The position numbers were made by a program, and so were the translations under genes. A stretch of DNA of 64,000 nt, taken from assembly GCF_002386345.1 (NCBI RefSeq), contig NZ_CP023507.1, positions 1,116,001 through 1,180,000 on the forward strand. Reading direction: 5' to 3'. This DNA comes from Streptococcus oralis (lineage in GTDB: Bacteria; Bacillota; Bacilli; Lactobacillales; Streptococcaceae). A model generated the notes under the pieces. That model made no database searches and was not told the origin of the DNA. It saw nothing but the letters and a program-made list of their open reading frames with translations. Below, in pieces: positions 9,746 through 19,201 of this stretch. Every line of letters begins with the position of its first letter. The stretch's first letter is position 1.

Positions 9746-10732
9746 CTATTCTGTTTCTTGGTTCTTTTCTTCAACCTTAACTGGAGCTGGTTCATAAGCT
9801 CGAATAATCTGAGCGACAACCGGATGGCGAACCACATCCTTGGCTGAAAAATGAACAAAGTCTATTTGGTGAATGTTCTTGAGCTTTTCTTGGGCATCAA
9901 TCAAACCTGACTTAACATTGCGTGGCAGGTCAATCTGGCTGATATCTCCATTGACAATCATCTTAGAATTAAAGCCTAAACGAGTCAAGAACATCTTCAT
10001 CTGCATGATGGTCGTATTTTGTGCCTCATCGAGAATGACAAAAGCATCGTCCAAGGTCCGCCCACGCATGTAAGCAAGGGGCGCGATTTCGATAATTTCA
10101 CGCTCCATGAGACGGGTCGTCTGATCTTTGCCGAGAATCTGATACAAGGCATCGTAAACTGGTCGAAGATAAGGATCCACCTTCTCCTTGAGATCACCTG
10201 GAAGAAATCCTAGACTCTCACCTGCTTCCACTGCTGGACGAGTAAGGATAATCCGCTTGACTTGCCCACGTTTAAGGGCAGTTACTGCCAAGGTCACTGC
10301 AAGAAATGTCTTCCCTGTCCCTGCTGGTCCGATTCCAAAGGTCACATCATGCTGTTTGACACTGTCCACATAAAGTTTTTGACCCAAGGTTTTGACACGA
10401 ATCGGCTTCCCTGTATTGTCTTTGATAATTTCTTCTTCGTAAAGGGCGACAAACTTGTCTATTTCATCGTTTTTGACCATGCTAATCGCAGTCACCACAT
10501 CTGGCGTGCCAACCGTTATTCCTCGATTCACCAAGACCATCAAAGCCTGAATAACGTGACGGGCTTCCTCACAGGCAGTCTCTTCTCCCAAAACCTGCAC
10601 AATCTCCGTACGAGCATGAATCACCACATCGAGCTCTTCTTCCATCAAACGAAGATGGCGCTCATTGGAACCAAAAAGATGGAACAAGTCATCTGGGTGA
10701 CTTAGTTGAATGTCTATTGAATGTTCCTTCAA
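9746..10732 (-). CDS. phoH: PhoH-family ATPase/helicase-like protein
   Basis: 328 residues, usual length for the bacterial PhoH (YbeZ) family. It has a Walker A motif GPAGTGKT in the middle of the protein and a Walker B-like FVILDEAQN. The fold is the N-terminal half of a superfamily 1 helicase; family members are tied to RNA and ribosome metabolism, and the exact reaction is unsettled. The start is TTG at 10732, preceded by GAGAGG; the MKEHSIDIQL N-terminus fits the streptococcal family. Its own extended -10 promoter (TGCTATAAT, 10767-10775) lies just upstream and a terminator just downstream, so it is probably monocistronic. Confidence 0.92.
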   Translation of the reverse strand: MKEHSIDIQLSHPDDLFHLFGSNERHLRLMEEELDVVIHARTEIVQVLGEETACEEARHVIQALMVLVNRGITVGTPDVVTAISMVKNDEIDKFVALYEEEIIKDNTGKPIRVKTLGQKLYVDSVKQHDVTFGIGPAGTGKTFLAVTLAVTALKRGQVKRIILTRPAVEAGESLGFLPGDLKEKVDPYLRPVYDALYQILGKDQTTRLMEREIIEIAPLAYMRGRTLDDAFVILDEAQNTTIMQMKMFLTRLGFNSKMIVNGDISQIDLPRNVKSGLIDAQEKLKNIHQIDFVHFSAKDVVRHPVVAQIIRAYEPAPVKVEEKNQETE

Positions 10733-10766
10733 ATAAAGAACCTCTCTAATCCGTTTATTTCTTTTT

Positions 10767-10775
10767 ATTATAGCA
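10767..10775 (-). promoter_or_regulatory. Extended -10 promoter of phoH
   Basis: TGC-TATAAT on the minus strand, about 35 nt before the TTG start. No strong -35 is visible, as is usual for extended -10 promoters. Confidence 0.5.
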
Positions 10776-10812
10776 AAGAGAACAATAAAATACTAGCCTC
10801 ATCTCATTGTCT

Positions 10813-11028
10813 CTAGTGTTCTAAGTATTCTTGCCAGATGGCGTCAAAGTCACCTAGGTTAAAAGAGAAACTGGCATGCTCCTCCAAAAAGCGACTCACC
10901 TCATCAAAATCATCTGTGTGTTTTGGAAAGGCCGACTCCTCAAAAGCGAGGTCAGCCAAGATGGCTTTAGGACTGTTACTTTTGGGATTGCGCTCAGTCA
11001 TAAGCCAAGTGTAAAATGATTTTCTCAA
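10813..11028 (-). CDS. yozE: YozE family protein (UPF0346)
   Basis: A 71-residue protein with the N-terminal SFYTWLM and C-terminal [11 protein letters not shown] typical of YozE/UPF0346, a small SAM-like helical fold of unknown function. The start is TTG at 11028 with AGGAGAAAG upstream; the TTGA overlap with the stop of the preceding gene implies translational coupling. It lies between cvfB/grpB-like and phoH, as I recall for pneumococcus. Confidence 0.85.
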   Translation of the reverse strand: MRKSFYTWLMTERNPKSNSPKAILADLAFEESAFPKHTDDFDEVSRFLEEHASFSFNLGDFDAIWQEYLEH

Positions 11029-11630
11029 TTCTTTCTCCTATCAAAACTTTTTTGATGAAATTTTTCTGATTCTTGAAAATTACTGGACTTAGCCTCTGAA
11101 ACGTGGTGGTTTATAAAATCTGTTTTCGCATCTGTATAGCCGTCTCGATTGTGTTCAAATTTTTTCCACAAACTTAGTTTTAATTCCTGATACGCTTGGG
11201 CAATATCTGGATGCTGGCAGAGATAATCTCTAAAATAAATCTCGTCATGATCTCCCGTCATTCGCAAATGTAAATGAAAAACTTTCTCAGCAAATCCCTG
11301 CTCAGTATATCCTTTATTTAGCGAAATCCTGTTAGGACTCTCCAACATCACTAGCCAACCATTCTTCACCAATAAATCCCTAACTCTTGCTAAATCCTCT
11401 ATTTTACCTACTTCTAGCAGAATATCAACGATATTTTTTGCCCAAATATTAGGGATAGCAGTGCTACCGATATGTTCTATTCTTTTAATAACATTTGCAC
11501 CCAATATTTTTTTCAGATTTGCTTTTTCCAATTCATACCAGTCTTTCCACTCTGGCTTGTGCTCTACTAAAAAAATCGGAAAAAGTTGCCAGAGTTCCTC
11601 TAAGCTCATTTCTTCAAGTTTCTTTTTCAT
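11025..11630 (-). CDS. GrpB family protein (UPF0157)
   Basis: 201 residues with the family hallmark [23 protein letters not shown], which places it in the nucleotidyltransferase-like GrpB group. No substrate is established for this branch. The gene starts 11 bp after cvfB and overlaps yozE by 4 bp. Other streptococci that I recall have cvfB directly next to yozE, so this gene may be an insertion into the cvfB-yozE pair (inference). Most of the reading frame is AT-richer in appearance than cvfB. Confidence 0.75.
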   Translation of the reverse strand: MKKKLEEMSLEELWQLFPIFLVEHKPEWKDWYELEKANLKKILGANVIKRIEHIGSTAIPNIWAKNIVDILLEVGKIEDLARVRDLLVKNGWLVMLESPNRISLNKGYTEQGFAEKVFHLHLRMTGDHDEIYFRDYLCQHPDIAQAYQELKLSLWKKFEHNRDGYTDAKTDFINHHVSEAKSSNFQESEKFHQKSFDRRKN

Positions 11631-11641
11631 GTCTATAAGAC

Positions 11642-12496
11642 CTAAATCAACTCTGTCCCAAACTGGTCTTGCTTGATTTTGCCAGCCTTCATCAAGCCAC
11701 CGAGTGCTTTCTTGAACTGACCTTTAGAGATACCAAAGGTTGCCTTGATATCCTCAGGAGACGACTTATCATTCAAGGTCATGAAACCGCCATTGCTTTC
11801 CAAGTAGGTCAAAATCATCTGAGCATCATTTTCCAACATCTCAAAAGAACGCGGTTTAAGGGAGAGATTCAAGGTGCGGTCCACTTCACGGAAACCGATG
11901 ACCCGCGCATCTAACACTTGCCCCAAACGTGGCTCTGCGTAGCGCTCACTTGGGTGAATGAAACCAAGCATGTTATTCTCTGGCAGGTATACAAAAGTTC
12001 CTGATAGCTTGAGGCGGTAAACAATGGCTGGCCAGTTTTGATTCTGCATGTTGTTGTAGGCAGGACGAGCCAGACGTTGGAAGTCTTCTTGATAAGCCAA
12101 GAGTCCCCAGATTCGGTCTTTCTTGTCCACTTCAAGGCGGATGTAGAGTTTGTCACCCTTCTTAGGCCAGAGTTCCTTGAACTCAGGGAGGATATCGAGT
12201 GACACAACGATTTCCTTGTCAGGTAGACCAGTATCGACAAAGACACCCAAATCCTTACGAACTTCTGTTACGGTTCCCCAACCAAATTGGTCCTGAGTGG
12301 CAGTCACTTCTAAGGTTGTCAGGCGGAGTTTTTGATTCATATCCGTGTAGGCGAAACCTTTGACCGTATCCCCTACTGTATGTTGACCTTCTTCCTTAGC
12401 AAGAGCATAGGTCTGACCATCCTTTTGCACAAAGTAAAAACGGTCATTTTCATCGATGATGAGTCCAACGATAAAACTTGCAAGATTTGTATTCAT
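11642..12496 (-). CDS. cvfB: CvfB, S1-domain RNA-binding virulence regulator
   Basis: 284 residues: three tandem S1-like OB domains followed by a C-terminal winged helix (about 220-284), the known CvfB architecture. In Staphylococcus and streptococci it binds RNA and affects virulence factor expression. I chose ATG at 12496 (MNTNLASFIVG), which has AGAAGGAAAT just upstream; an in-frame start 39 bp earlier lacks one. It follows frr behind a hairpin. Confidence 0.9.
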   Translation of the reverse strand: MNTNLASFIVGLIIDENDRFYFVQKDGQTYALAKEEGQHTVGDTVKGFAYTDMNQKLRLTTLEVTATQDQFGWGTVTEVRKDLGVFVDTGLPDKEIVVSLDILPEFKELWPKKGDKLYIRLEVDKKDRIWGLLAYQEDFQRLARPAYNNMQNQNWPAIVYRLKLSGTFVYLPENNMLGFIHPSERYAEPRLGQVLDARVIGFREVDRTLNLSLKPRSFEMLENDAQMILTYLESNGGFMTLNDKSSPEDIKATFGISKGQFKKALGGLMKAGKIKQDQFGTELI

Positions 12497-12516
12497 ATTT
12501 CCTTCTTTCGAATAAA

Positions 12517-12546
12517 ACTCAGCCAGCAATGCCAACTGAGTTTTTC
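12517..12546 (-). terminator. Terminator after frr
   Basis: AACTCAG/CTGAGTT stem with a 13-nt loop and TTTTATT on the minus strand, between the frr stop and the cvfB start. Confidence 0.6.
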
Positions 12547-12555
12547 TGTTTATTT

Positions 12556-13113
12556 TTAGACTTCCAAGATTTCTTTTTCTTTATTGGCTGTCATGTCGTC
12601 GATGTGTTTCACAGCGTCGTCTGTTACTTTTTGAATATCTTTTTCAAGAGTCTTCAATTCGTCTTCAGTGATTTCTTTTGCTTTTTCTTGCTTTTTAGCT
12701 TCGTCCATAGCATCACGACGGATATTGCGGACAGCCACTTTAGCATTCTCACCGACCTTCTTCACTTCTTTGGCAAGGTCACGACGAGTCTCTTCTGTAA
12801 GAGCAGGGATAACCAAGCGGATCACAGAACCGTCATTAGCTGGTGTAATACCAAGATCAGAAGCGTTCAAGGCACGTTCGATGTCTTTCAATGAAGACTT
12901 GTCAAATGGTGTTACCAACAAGACACGCGCTTCTGGAATAGTAATTGAAGCGATTTGGTTAAGAGGAGTTTCGACTCCGTAGTATTCTACGTGGATACGG
13001 TCTAGCAAGCTTGCGTTGGCACGACCGGCACGGATACCACCAAATTCACGAGCAAGTGATTGGTGAGACTGGGTCATTCTCTCTTTAGCTTTTTCTACAA
13101 TTGCATTAGCCAT
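12556..13113 (-). CDS. frr: Ribosome recycling factor
   Basis: 185 residues, the normal RRF length. It begins [13 protein letters not shown] and contains the conserved triple-helix stretch with [11 protein letters not shown] and [10 protein letters not shown]. With EF-G it splits the post-termination ribosome. I chose ATG at 13113 (AAAGGAATAAG upstream); the longer frame runs into pyrH. It is 7 bp after pyrH, so the two genes are co-transcribed, as is general in Firmicutes. Confidence 0.96.
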   Translation of the reverse strand: MANAIVEKAKERMTQSHQSLAREFGGIRAGRANASLLDRIHVEYYGVETPLNQIASITIPEARVLLVTPFDKSSLKDIERALNASDLGITPANDGSVIRLVIPALTEETRRDLAKEVKKVGENAKVAVRNIRRDAMDEAKKQEKAKEITEDELKTLEKDIQKVTDDAVKHIDDMTANKEKEILEV

Positions 13114-13120
13114 AATTTTC

Positions 13121-13858
13121 TTATTCCTTTTCTTCGATATTGTTTGAAACTGTTGTTCCAATATTTTCACCAAATACGACACGTTTGATGTTGCCTGGTT
13201 GGTTCATATTGAAGACAACCAAGTCAATGTCGTTGTCCATAGAGAGGGTTGAAGCAGTTGAGTCCATGATACGAAGACCTTTATTGATAACGTCACGGTG
13301 GGTCAATTCTTCAAACTTAACGGCAGTTTTGTCTTTCTTAGGATCGGCATTGTAAACACCGTCTACCCCATTTTTAGCCATCAGAATGGCATCCGCTTCG
13401 ATTTCAGCTGCACGAAGGGCAGCTGTTGTATCTGTTGAGAAGTAAGGTGAACCAATCCCAGCACCAAAGATAACGATGCGGCCTTTTTCAAGATGACGAA
13501 GGGCACGTCCACGTACGTACGGCTCTGCCACTTGTTGCATGGCAATGGCAGTTTGCACACGCGTATCGACACCAACTTGCTGCAATGAATCTGCCATCAC
13601 AAGAGCATTCATCACGGTCCCAAGCATTCCAGTGTAATCGGCCTGAACGCGGTCCATTCCTGCTTCTGCAGCAGGTTCTCCACGCCAGAGATTTCCTCCA
13701 CCAATAACAAGGGCAATTTCGATACCTAAGCTATGAACTTCTTGAATCTCTTTTGCGATTGTTTGAACTGTCTGGATATCAATCCCTACGCCACGTTCAC
13801 CGGCAAGGGCTTCACCTGATAACTTGATTAAAATACGTTTATACTTGGGGTTCGCCAT
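13121..13858 (-). CDS. pyrH: UMP kinase
   Basis: 245 residues of the amino-acid-kinase fold. Visible motifs are the N-terminal KLSGEALAG, the glycine loop GGGNLWRG and the acceptor/ATP regions [11 protein letters not shown] and [13 protein letters not shown]. It phosphorylates UMP to UDP, the step after the de novo UMP pathway encoded partly at 48.7-54.8 kb. It starts with ATG at 13858 behind GGAGAG; an extended -10 (TGATAAAAT, 13886-13894) lies upstream. Confidence 0.96.
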   Translation of the reverse strand: MANPKYKRILIKLSGEALAGERGVGIDIQTVQTIAKEIQEVHSLGIEIALVIGGGNLWRGEPAAEAGMDRVQADYTGMLGTVMNALVMADSLQQVGVDTRVQTAIAMQQVAEPYVRGRALRHLEKGRIVIFGAGIGSPYFSTDTTAALRAAEIEADAILMAKNGVDGVYNADPKKDKTAVKFEELTHRDVINKGLRIMDSTASTLSMDNDIDLVVFNMNQPGNIKRVVFGENIGTTVSNNIEEKE

Positions 13859-13885
13859 TTTTACTCTCCTTTTTTTATCCTACCT

Positions 13886-13894
13886 ATTTTATCA
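13886..13894 (-). promoter_or_regulatory. Extended -10 promoter of pyrH-frr
   Basis: TGA-TAAAAT on the minus strand, 28 bp before the pyrH start codon. Confidence 0.45.
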
Positions 13895-13941
13895 CAATTT
13901 CTAAGATTTTTATAGTATCATGAGCAATTCTTTCAAAAAAA

Positions 13942-15276
13942 TTAAACCGTTAAAAATTCCTCTAAGTCGGTAAGAGCACGCTCTGCAATTTTTTCATAAC
14001 GAGCTTTTTTATCACGGATACGCTCGCCTTCCAATTCCTTGATAATCCCAAAATTGACATTCATTGGTTGGAAATGTTTGCTGTCCGCATGAGTGATGTA
14101 ATGAGCTAGACTTCCAATCGCTGTGGTCTCTGGGAAGATAGCTTCACTTTCACCCTTAAAGAGACGAGCTGCGTTAATACCTGCAACCAAGCCTGAAGCT
14201 GCTGACTCAACATAGCCTTCCACACCCGTCATTTGACCAGCAAAGAAAAGGTTTGGTTGTTTCTTAGAACGATAGGTTTGTTCTAGCAAGTTCGGTGAAT
14301 CCATATAAGAATTGCGATGCATGACCCCATAGCGAACAAACTCCGCATTTTCAAGACCTGGAATCATTTGGAAGACACGCTTTTGTTCTCCCCATTTGAG
14401 GTGGGTCTGGAATCCAACGATATTATAGAGACTACCAGCCGCATTATCCTGACGGAGCTGGACAACCGCATATGGAGTTTTGAAATCTCCATCACGAGGG
14501 CCTGTGTAGTCATCTGGATACTCCAGACCAACTGGTTTCATGGGACCATAAAGCATGGTTTTAATGCCACGCTTGGCCATGACTTCGATTGGCATACATC
14601 CTTCAAAGTACTTTTCTTTTTCAAAAGAATTCAGCGGTGCTTCTTCCGCATTGACCAATGCCTCATGGAAATCCATAAATTCTTGTTTGGTCATTGGAGC
14701 GTTGAGGTAGGCCGCCTCTCCCTTATCATAACGAGATTTGAGATAGACCTTGCTCATATCGATGGTATTGACATCGATAATCGGCGCCGCCGCATCGTAG
14801 AAATAGAAACCATCACCGTCATTGAGGGCATGAATCTTTTCAGCTAAGGCATCACTAGTCAAAGGACCAGTAGCGACAACTGTAATAACATCCGTTGGCA
14901 ATTCTGTAATTTCATCACGAACCACTTCAATCAAGGGGTGATTGGCTACTTTTTCGGTCACCATCTGGGAGAAACCATCGCGGTCCACCGCAAGGGCACC
15001 ACCAGCAGGGACACGTGTAGCTTCAGCAGATTCCAAAATGACAGAACCCAAGCGACGCATTTCTTCCTTGAGGAGTCCAACGGCGTTTGTCAGAGCATCC
15101 CCACGTAAGGAATTGGAACAAACCAATTCAGCAAAATTGTCTGTTTTGTGTTGGGGTGTTGACTTGACACCACGCATTTCATAGAGTTTAACTGGAATAC
15201 CGCGTTCTGCGATTTGGTAAGCTGCTTCAGAACCTGCCAAACCAGCACCGATAACATTGATATAAGATTGAGACAC
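13942..15276 (-). CDS. trmFO: Folate/FAD-dependent tRNA (uracil-54) methyltransferase
   Basis: 444 residues when started at GTG 15276 ([19 protein letters not shown]), which has AGAGGT upstream. The longer frame adds 24 residues that fit no family. An N-terminal dinucleotide-binding motif [10 protein letters not shown] binds [12 protein letters not shown] and the C-terminal [11 protein letters not shown] are TrmFO/Gid signatures. It makes 5-methyluridine at position 54 of tRNA with methylene-THF as donor. An extended -10 (TGTTATACT) lies at 15372-15380. Confidence 0.94.
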   Translation of the reverse strand: MSQSYINVIGAGLAGSEAAYQIAERGIPVKLYEMRGVKSTPQHKTDNFAELVCSNSLRGDALTNAVGLLKEEMRRLGSVILESAEATRVPAGGALAVDRDGFSQMVTEKVANHPLIEVVRDEITELPTDVITVVATGPLTSDALAEKIHALNDGDGFYFYDAAAPIIDVNTIDMSKVYLKSRYDKGEAAYLNAPMTKQEFMDFHEALVNAEEAPLNSFEKEKYFEGCMPIEVMAKRGIKTMLYGPMKPVGLEYPDDYTGPRDGDFKTPYAVVQLRQDNAAGSLYNIVGFQTHLKWGEQKRVFQMIPGLENAEFVRYGVMHRNSYMDSPNLLEQTYRSKKQPNLFFAGQMTGVEGYVESAASGLVAGINAARLFKGESEAIFPETTAIGSLAHYITHADSKHFQPMNVNFGIIKELEGERIRDKKARYEKIAERALTDLEEFLTV

Positions 15277-15371
15277 GACAATAATACCTCTTTGGGTGGA
15301 AACTAAGTCCAAATAAAAACAAGCTACTAGACTGTTTGATACCCACAAATCTTTCTAATTTTTCTTATACT

Positions 15372-15380
15372 AGTATAACA
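15372..15380 (-). promoter_or_regulatory. Extended -10 promoter of trmFO
   Basis: TGT-TATACT on the minus strand directly follows the T-run of the rsmI terminator. It gives a leader of about 90 nt. Confidence 0.5.
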
Positions 15381-15382
15381 AA

Positions 15383-15407
15383 AAAAGGGAAGAAGGCAAA
15401 CTTCCCT
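15383..15407 (-). terminator. Terminator after rsmI
   Basis: AGGGAAG/CTTCCCT stem followed by seven T on the minus strand, starting 3 nt after the rsmI stop. Confidence 0.75.
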
Positions 15408-15409
15408 GT

Positions 15410-16288
15410 TTAGTCATTTTCTTGATTTTCTTCCCATTCGTGGTAGGCAGCGTAGAGCTGACTTTTGTTCCACTGATATATCTTTGCGACTTCCTTAATG
15501 GCTTGATTTTTCTTCATGCCTTGCTGGATACGAGATTGGATTTCTGAAAACAAGTCCTCCTCGTCCTTTTCCTCCACATCCTGACTGGCACCTTCAACAA
15601 TGAGAAGGCATTCGCCCTTGAGTGGCGTTTCAGCTATGCTTTCTAATAATTCAGAAATGGTACCTCGTTGGTATTCTTCATAGATTTTGGTCAATTCCCT
15701 GACCAAGACTACCGAGCGGTCACCGTAGACTTCTAGCATATTTCCCAATGTATCCGCTACACGATGGGGCGATTCGTAGAAAATCTGAGTTTCTGGGTAA
15801 TCTTTTTTTAAGTCGAAAAATTGCTTTTGCTGGCCTGATTTTCTCAGTAAGAAACCGTAAAAGATATGTGGTTGTGGAGCTAAACCACTGGCAATCAAGG
15901 CAGAAATTCCTGCAGAGGCACCTGGAACGGTAACAACTGCGATTTCTTCCTCAATAGCTACCTTGACCAAATCATGCCCAGGGTCTGAGATACTAGGCAG
16001 ACCCGCATCAGAGACCTGAGCGATACTTTGTCCTGCTTTCAAGAAACCAATCAAATCAGGAATTTTTTCCTTGGCATTGTGCTCGTGAAAACTGATCTGC
16101 TTGGTGAAAATGTCAAAATGCTTGAGCAAAAGCCCCGTATTACGCGTGTCCTCAGCCGCAATCCAGTCCACTTCTTTCAAAGTCTGGATGGCACGAAAGG
16201 TCATGTCATCTAGATTGCCAATCGGCGTTGCTACTAAGTAAAGCTTGCCATAGGGAGTTTGCCCCTTAAAACTTTTTTGAATCTGCAT
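15410..16288 (-). CDS. rsmI: 16S rRNA 2'-O-methyltransferase RsmI
   Basis: 292 residues of the tetrapyrrole-methylase (SPOUT-unrelated) fold. It has N-terminal LYLVATPIGNLDDMT, the DAGLPSISDPG loop, VPGASAGISALIASG and SPHRVADTL. It methylates the ribose of C1402 in 16S rRNA with SAM. Only 2 bp separate it from yabA upstream, so it is the last gene of the tmk-holB-(RUP-like element)-yabA-rsmI string. Confidence 0.95.
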   Translation of the reverse strand: MQIQKSFKGQTPYGKLYLVATPIGNLDDMTFRAIQTLKEVDWIAAEDTRNTGLLLKHFDIFTKQISFHEHNAKEKIPDLIGFLKAGQSIAQVSDAGLPSISDPGHDLVKVAIEEEIAVVTVPGASAGISALIASGLAPQPHIFYGFLLRKSGQQKQFFDLKKDYPETQIFYESPHRVADTLGNMLEVYGDRSVVLVRELTKIYEEYQRGTISELLESIAETPLKGECLLIVEGASQDVEEKDEEDLFSEIQSRIQQGMKKNQAIKEVAKIYQWNKSQLYAAYHEWEENQEND

Positions 16289-16290
16289 GC

Positions 16291-16608
16291 CTACTCCCTG
16301 TACAACAACTCGTCACAGAACATACATTCCTCGTCCTGTTCTCGACGTTGTCCATAAAAATCATTACATACGTGAAACCCGTCTTTATAGATCCGACGGA
16401 CGCTTTCACGAACATGCTTGGCCTTGACGGGAGTATCTGCTTCCACCTCGCCTAAGCGTTCGCGCAACTTACTATTTTCCAAGCGAAGAGCTGTATTTTC
16501 CTCTACCAGGCTCTTGAGATTTTTCTTAATGGCTTCCACATCGGCCAAGGTCACCAGTAACTGTTGGGAAAAATCATCTAGCGCGTCAAATAATTCTTTT
16601 TTGTCCAT
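16291..16608 (-). CDS. yabA: Replication initiation control protein YabA
   Basis: 105 residues: an N-terminal leucine-zipper helix (about 1-60) for tetramer formation and a C-terminal zinc-binding domain with HVC near 80 and CMFC near 97. YabA binds DnaA and the DnaN clamp and limits re-initiation. The neighbouring holB and tmk genes fit a replication theme. Confidence 0.93.
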   Translation of the reverse strand: MDKKELFDALDDFSQQLLVTLADVEAIKKNLKSLVEENTALRLENSKLRERLGEVEADTPVKAKHVRESVRRIYKDGFHVCNDFYGQRREQDEECMFCDELLYRE

Positions 16609-16644
16609 AAAACAGCCCTTTCCTTTCTATATCGTTCATTTTTA

Positions 16645-16749
16645 ATACTCAATGAAAATCAAAGAGCAAACTAGGAAACTAGCCGCAGGCTGTACTTGAG
16701 TACGGCAAGGCGACGTTGACGTGGTTTGAATTTGATTTTCGAAGAGTAT
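16645..16749. repeat. RUP-like MITE between holB and yabA
   Basis: About 105 bp bounded by 19-bp imperfect inverted repeats (ATACTCAATGAAAATCAAA and ATACTCTTCGAAAATCAAA). Length and ends match my memory of the RUP elements of pneumococcus, which are thought to be mobilised by an IS630-type transposase at TA sites. It fills the holB-yabA gap. Confidence 0.7.
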
Positions 16750-16753
16750 GAAT

Positions 16754-17644
16754 TTATATTTCTTTCAAAACCAGATATTCCATGGCATTTTGAAAGCTGA
16801 CATTAGCCTGCCACATTTTTCTAGCTTCTAGTAAATCTTGTAAAATCTGTCGAATCCTTACTTGCAAGAGGTCCTGTCCACAGAGAACTTCGAGGATTCG
16901 CAAGACCTGGTCTTGTTTCTCCTTGTCATCTGCCAAGCTAGCCAATTTAGCAACTTGCAAATAACTCTCTTTTTTCTTGGCTACTAACCAAGTTAGTAAG
17001 CGCTCGCTTTCATCAACTATAGTCCAAAAACTTGCCTGATTAGCCAACTTTTCAGCTTCAGCTCTCGATTGACTAAACTGGGCTAAGAGAGTTGCTTTTT
17101 TCTTTACTAGACCTGCTTGTTCTAATTGATGGATGAGCTTTTCTTCTTGCTTTTTAAAGTGAAAAATCTGGGTCCGACTACGGATTGTCGGCAAGATTTT
17201 TTCCTCATCACTAGTTAAGAAGAAAATGTAAACTTCACTCTGAGGTTCTTCGATGACCTTGAGCAGAGAGTTGGCTGCATTGGGATGCATTTTCTCCGCC
17301 TGCTCGATGATAAAGACCTGTTGCTGGCTTTCAATCCCTGCTTGGGAAAACTGAGCCACCAATTCTCGAATCCGTTCTGTCTTAATGACCTGATTGACCG
17401 GCTTAATCAAAGTGACATCGGGAAATTCTTCCTGCTCAATCAGCTTGCAGTTCCGGCATTTCTCACATGGTAAAACGCCTGCCTTATCCCTACAAAAGAG
17501 GCTCTTAGCCAAAAACTGCGCCATTTCCAAGCTTCCAAAGAAACCTGAAAAAAGGTAGGCATGATTGAGCTGGTTTTGTTCTAGAATACGGACAAAGCGG
17601 TCAAACTGCTCTGGTTGCCAAGCCTTTAGTTGATCTTGTTTCAT
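16754..17644 (-). CDS. holB: DNA polymerase III subunit delta prime
   Basis: 296 residues of the AAA+ clamp-loader fold. It has the zinc module [12 protein letters not shown] (about 53-64), the SRC-like region [15 protein letters not shown] and the sensor stretch RSRTQIF. A classical Walker A is absent, as is normal for delta prime. It is the stator of the clamp loader. The start ATG overlaps the tmk stop by 4 bp. Confidence 0.94.
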   Translation of the reverse strand: MKQDQLKAWQPEQFDRFVRILEQNQLNHAYLFSGFFGSLEMAQFLAKSLFCRDKAGVLPCEKCRNCKLIEQEEFPDVTLIKPVNQVIKTERIRELVAQFSQAGIESQQQVFIIEQAEKMHPNAANSLLKVIEEPQSEVYIFFLTSDEEKILPTIRSRTQIFHFKKQEEKLIHQLEQAGLVKKKATLLAQFSQSRAEAEKLANQASFWTIVDESERLLTWLVAKKKESYLQVAKLASLADDKEKQDQVLRILEVLCGQDLLQVRIRQILQDLLEARKMWQANVSFQNAMEYLVLKEI

Positions 17645-18279
17645 TTAGCCAAGCCCATTCTGTCAAACAAGACAGCCTTGGTAATTTCCACAACTTGCTC
17701 CAAAGGAAGACTGGCATCAATCTTGACAATGCGATTTCCTTCTTTTTCCAGAAGAGAAAGGTAGCCTTGACGGACTTTCTTGTGCAAGTCCAAACCTTCC
17801 AAGTCCAAACGATTGACCTCCCGATCACTATTGGCAGCAATGCGAGCAAGCCCCTCTTCCACCTCAATGTCAAAATAAAGTGTCAAATCAGGTTTGAGGC
17901 CATCTGTCGCAAAGTGATTGAGCCAATCAATGGCATCAATATCCAAGCCACGGCCAAATCCCTGATAAGCAACGGAACTATCGATGAAACGGTCCATAAT
18001 GACCAACTTACCAGCTTCAAGAGCAGGCAGAACTTTTTCCACCAAGTGCTGTCTGCGACTTGCGATATAGAGAAGGAGCTCTGTTTTAGGATCCATTTGA
18101 GTATGACTTGGGTCCAAAATCACTTGACGAATCTTCTCCCCAATCAAAACTCCACCTGGCTCACGGGTCGTCAGCACCTCTACTCCTTTTTCCTCTAAAA
18201 TGGGGAGTAGAGCCTCTAAAACACTGGTCTTTCCTGCTCCCTCTGGTCCCTCAAGAGAGACTAAAAATCCTTTTGACAT
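17641..18279 (-). CDS. tmk: Thymidylate kinase
   Basis: 212 residues. P-loop GPEGAGKTS (about 10-18), the DR(Y/F) motif as [12 protein letters not shown] and a lid region near 145-160. It makes dTDP from dTMP. It is first of the tmk-holB string, with a -10 TAGAAT (TGA before it) at 18310-18315 and TTGTCA at 18335-18340, spacer 19. Confidence 0.96.
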   Translation of the reverse strand: MSKGFLVSLEGPEGAGKTSVLEALLPILEEKGVEVLTTREPGGVLIGEKIRQVILDPSHTQMDPKTELLLYIASRRQHLVEKVLPALEAGKLVIMDRFIDSSVAYQGFGRGLDIDAIDWLNHFATDGLKPDLTLYFDIEVEEGLARIAANSDREVNRLDLEGLDLHKKVRQGYLSLLEKEGNRIVKIDASLPLEQVVEITKAVLFDRMGLAK

Positions 18280-18309
18280 GTCTAACTCATTTCTTTTTTT
18301 CTACCTTCT

Positions 18310-18340
18310 ATTCTATCAAAAAAATAGGTTTTTGTGACAA
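18310..18340 (-). promoter_or_regulatory. Promoter of tmk-holB
   Basis: TTGTCA (18335-18340), 19-bp spacer, TGA-TAGAAT (18310-18318) on the minus strand. The long spacer is offset by the extended -10. Confidence 0.45.
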
Positions 18341-18373
18341 TCTTTTTGCGTCTTCTCTATTCAATCGACCATA

Positions 18374-18402
18374 AAAAGAGGTTGGGAGTCATCCAACCTC
18401 TT
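18374..18402 (-). terminator. Terminator after proC
   Basis: GAGGTTGG/CCAACCTC stem, loop ATGACTC, then TTTTT on the minus strand. Confidence 0.8.
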
Positions 18403-19198
18403 ATTTACCTAGTTCTTGTGTTCGTTTATAGGCTTGATGAACTGCGGCCATGACTGTACCTCTAAAGGCATGTTCTTCCAGACTTGCTACACCAGCGATA
18501 GTCGAACCTCCTGGGCTGCAAACTTGGTCTTTCAATACTCCAGGATGTTGTTGGCTTTCGAGGACCATTTGTCCAGCTCCGACTACTGTTTGGGCTGCCA
18601 TTTTCAAAGCCCTTTCTCTTGGCAATCCTGACTGAACACCTGCATCTGCCAAAGCCTCGATAAAGAGGTAGACAAAGGCTGGCCCACAACCTGCAAGACC
18701 TGTCGCCGCATCAATTAAGTCATCCCCAAGCTCAACCAATAGACCCTCATTGGATAAAAGCTGACAAAAGAGTTCACCGTCCTCAGCAAGACAGTTTGCT
18801 GACATGGCATAACTAATCACCCCTTGACCGATAGCCACTGGAGTATTGGGCATGATGCGAATGATACGATGTTGACTTGGGATAAGACTAGCTAGTTTTT
18901 CCAAGGTCAATCCAGCCGCCATGGAAATCAAAAGAAGACTCTCTCGTTTTTCAAGGATAGACTGGTATTGAGCAAGGATTTCAGAAAACTGAGCAGGCTT
19001 AACTCCTAGAAAGATCACATCTGCTTCTGCAAAAATTTCTTCATTACTGGAAGCCTGGCCACCGAAATTGGCGATGAAAGCATCTACTTTTGCTTGACTG
19101 CGATTGGCAAGGAGAATCTGTTCACCCGTCTTGGCCTGCAAGACAGCCTTGGCCAAACTAGCTCCCATATTTCCCAAACCGATAAATCCAATTTTCAT
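18401..19198 (-). CDS. proC: Pyrroline-5-carboxylate reductase
   Basis: 265 residues: a Rossmann N-terminus MKIGFIGLGNMGASLAKA for NAD(P)H and the C-terminal dimer signature with ACSPGGSTIAGV-like CSPGGSTIAGVASLE. It catalyses the last step of proline synthesis. It begins 3 bp after the proA stop, in operon order proB-proA-proC. Confidence 0.96.
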   Translation of the reverse strand: MKIGFIGLGNMGASLAKAVLQAKTGEQILLANRSQAKVDAFIANFGGQASSNEEIFAEADVIFLGVKPAQFSEILAQYQSILEKRESLLLISMAAGLTLEKLASLIPSQHRIIRIMPNTPVAIGQGVISYAMSANCLAEDGELFCQLLSNEGLLVELGDDLIDAATGLAGCGPAFVYLFIEALADAGVQSGLPRERALKMAAQTVVGAGQMVLESQQHPGVLKDQVCSPGGSTIAGVASLEEHAFRGTVMAAVHQAYKRTQELGK

Positions 19199-19201
19199 CT
19201 C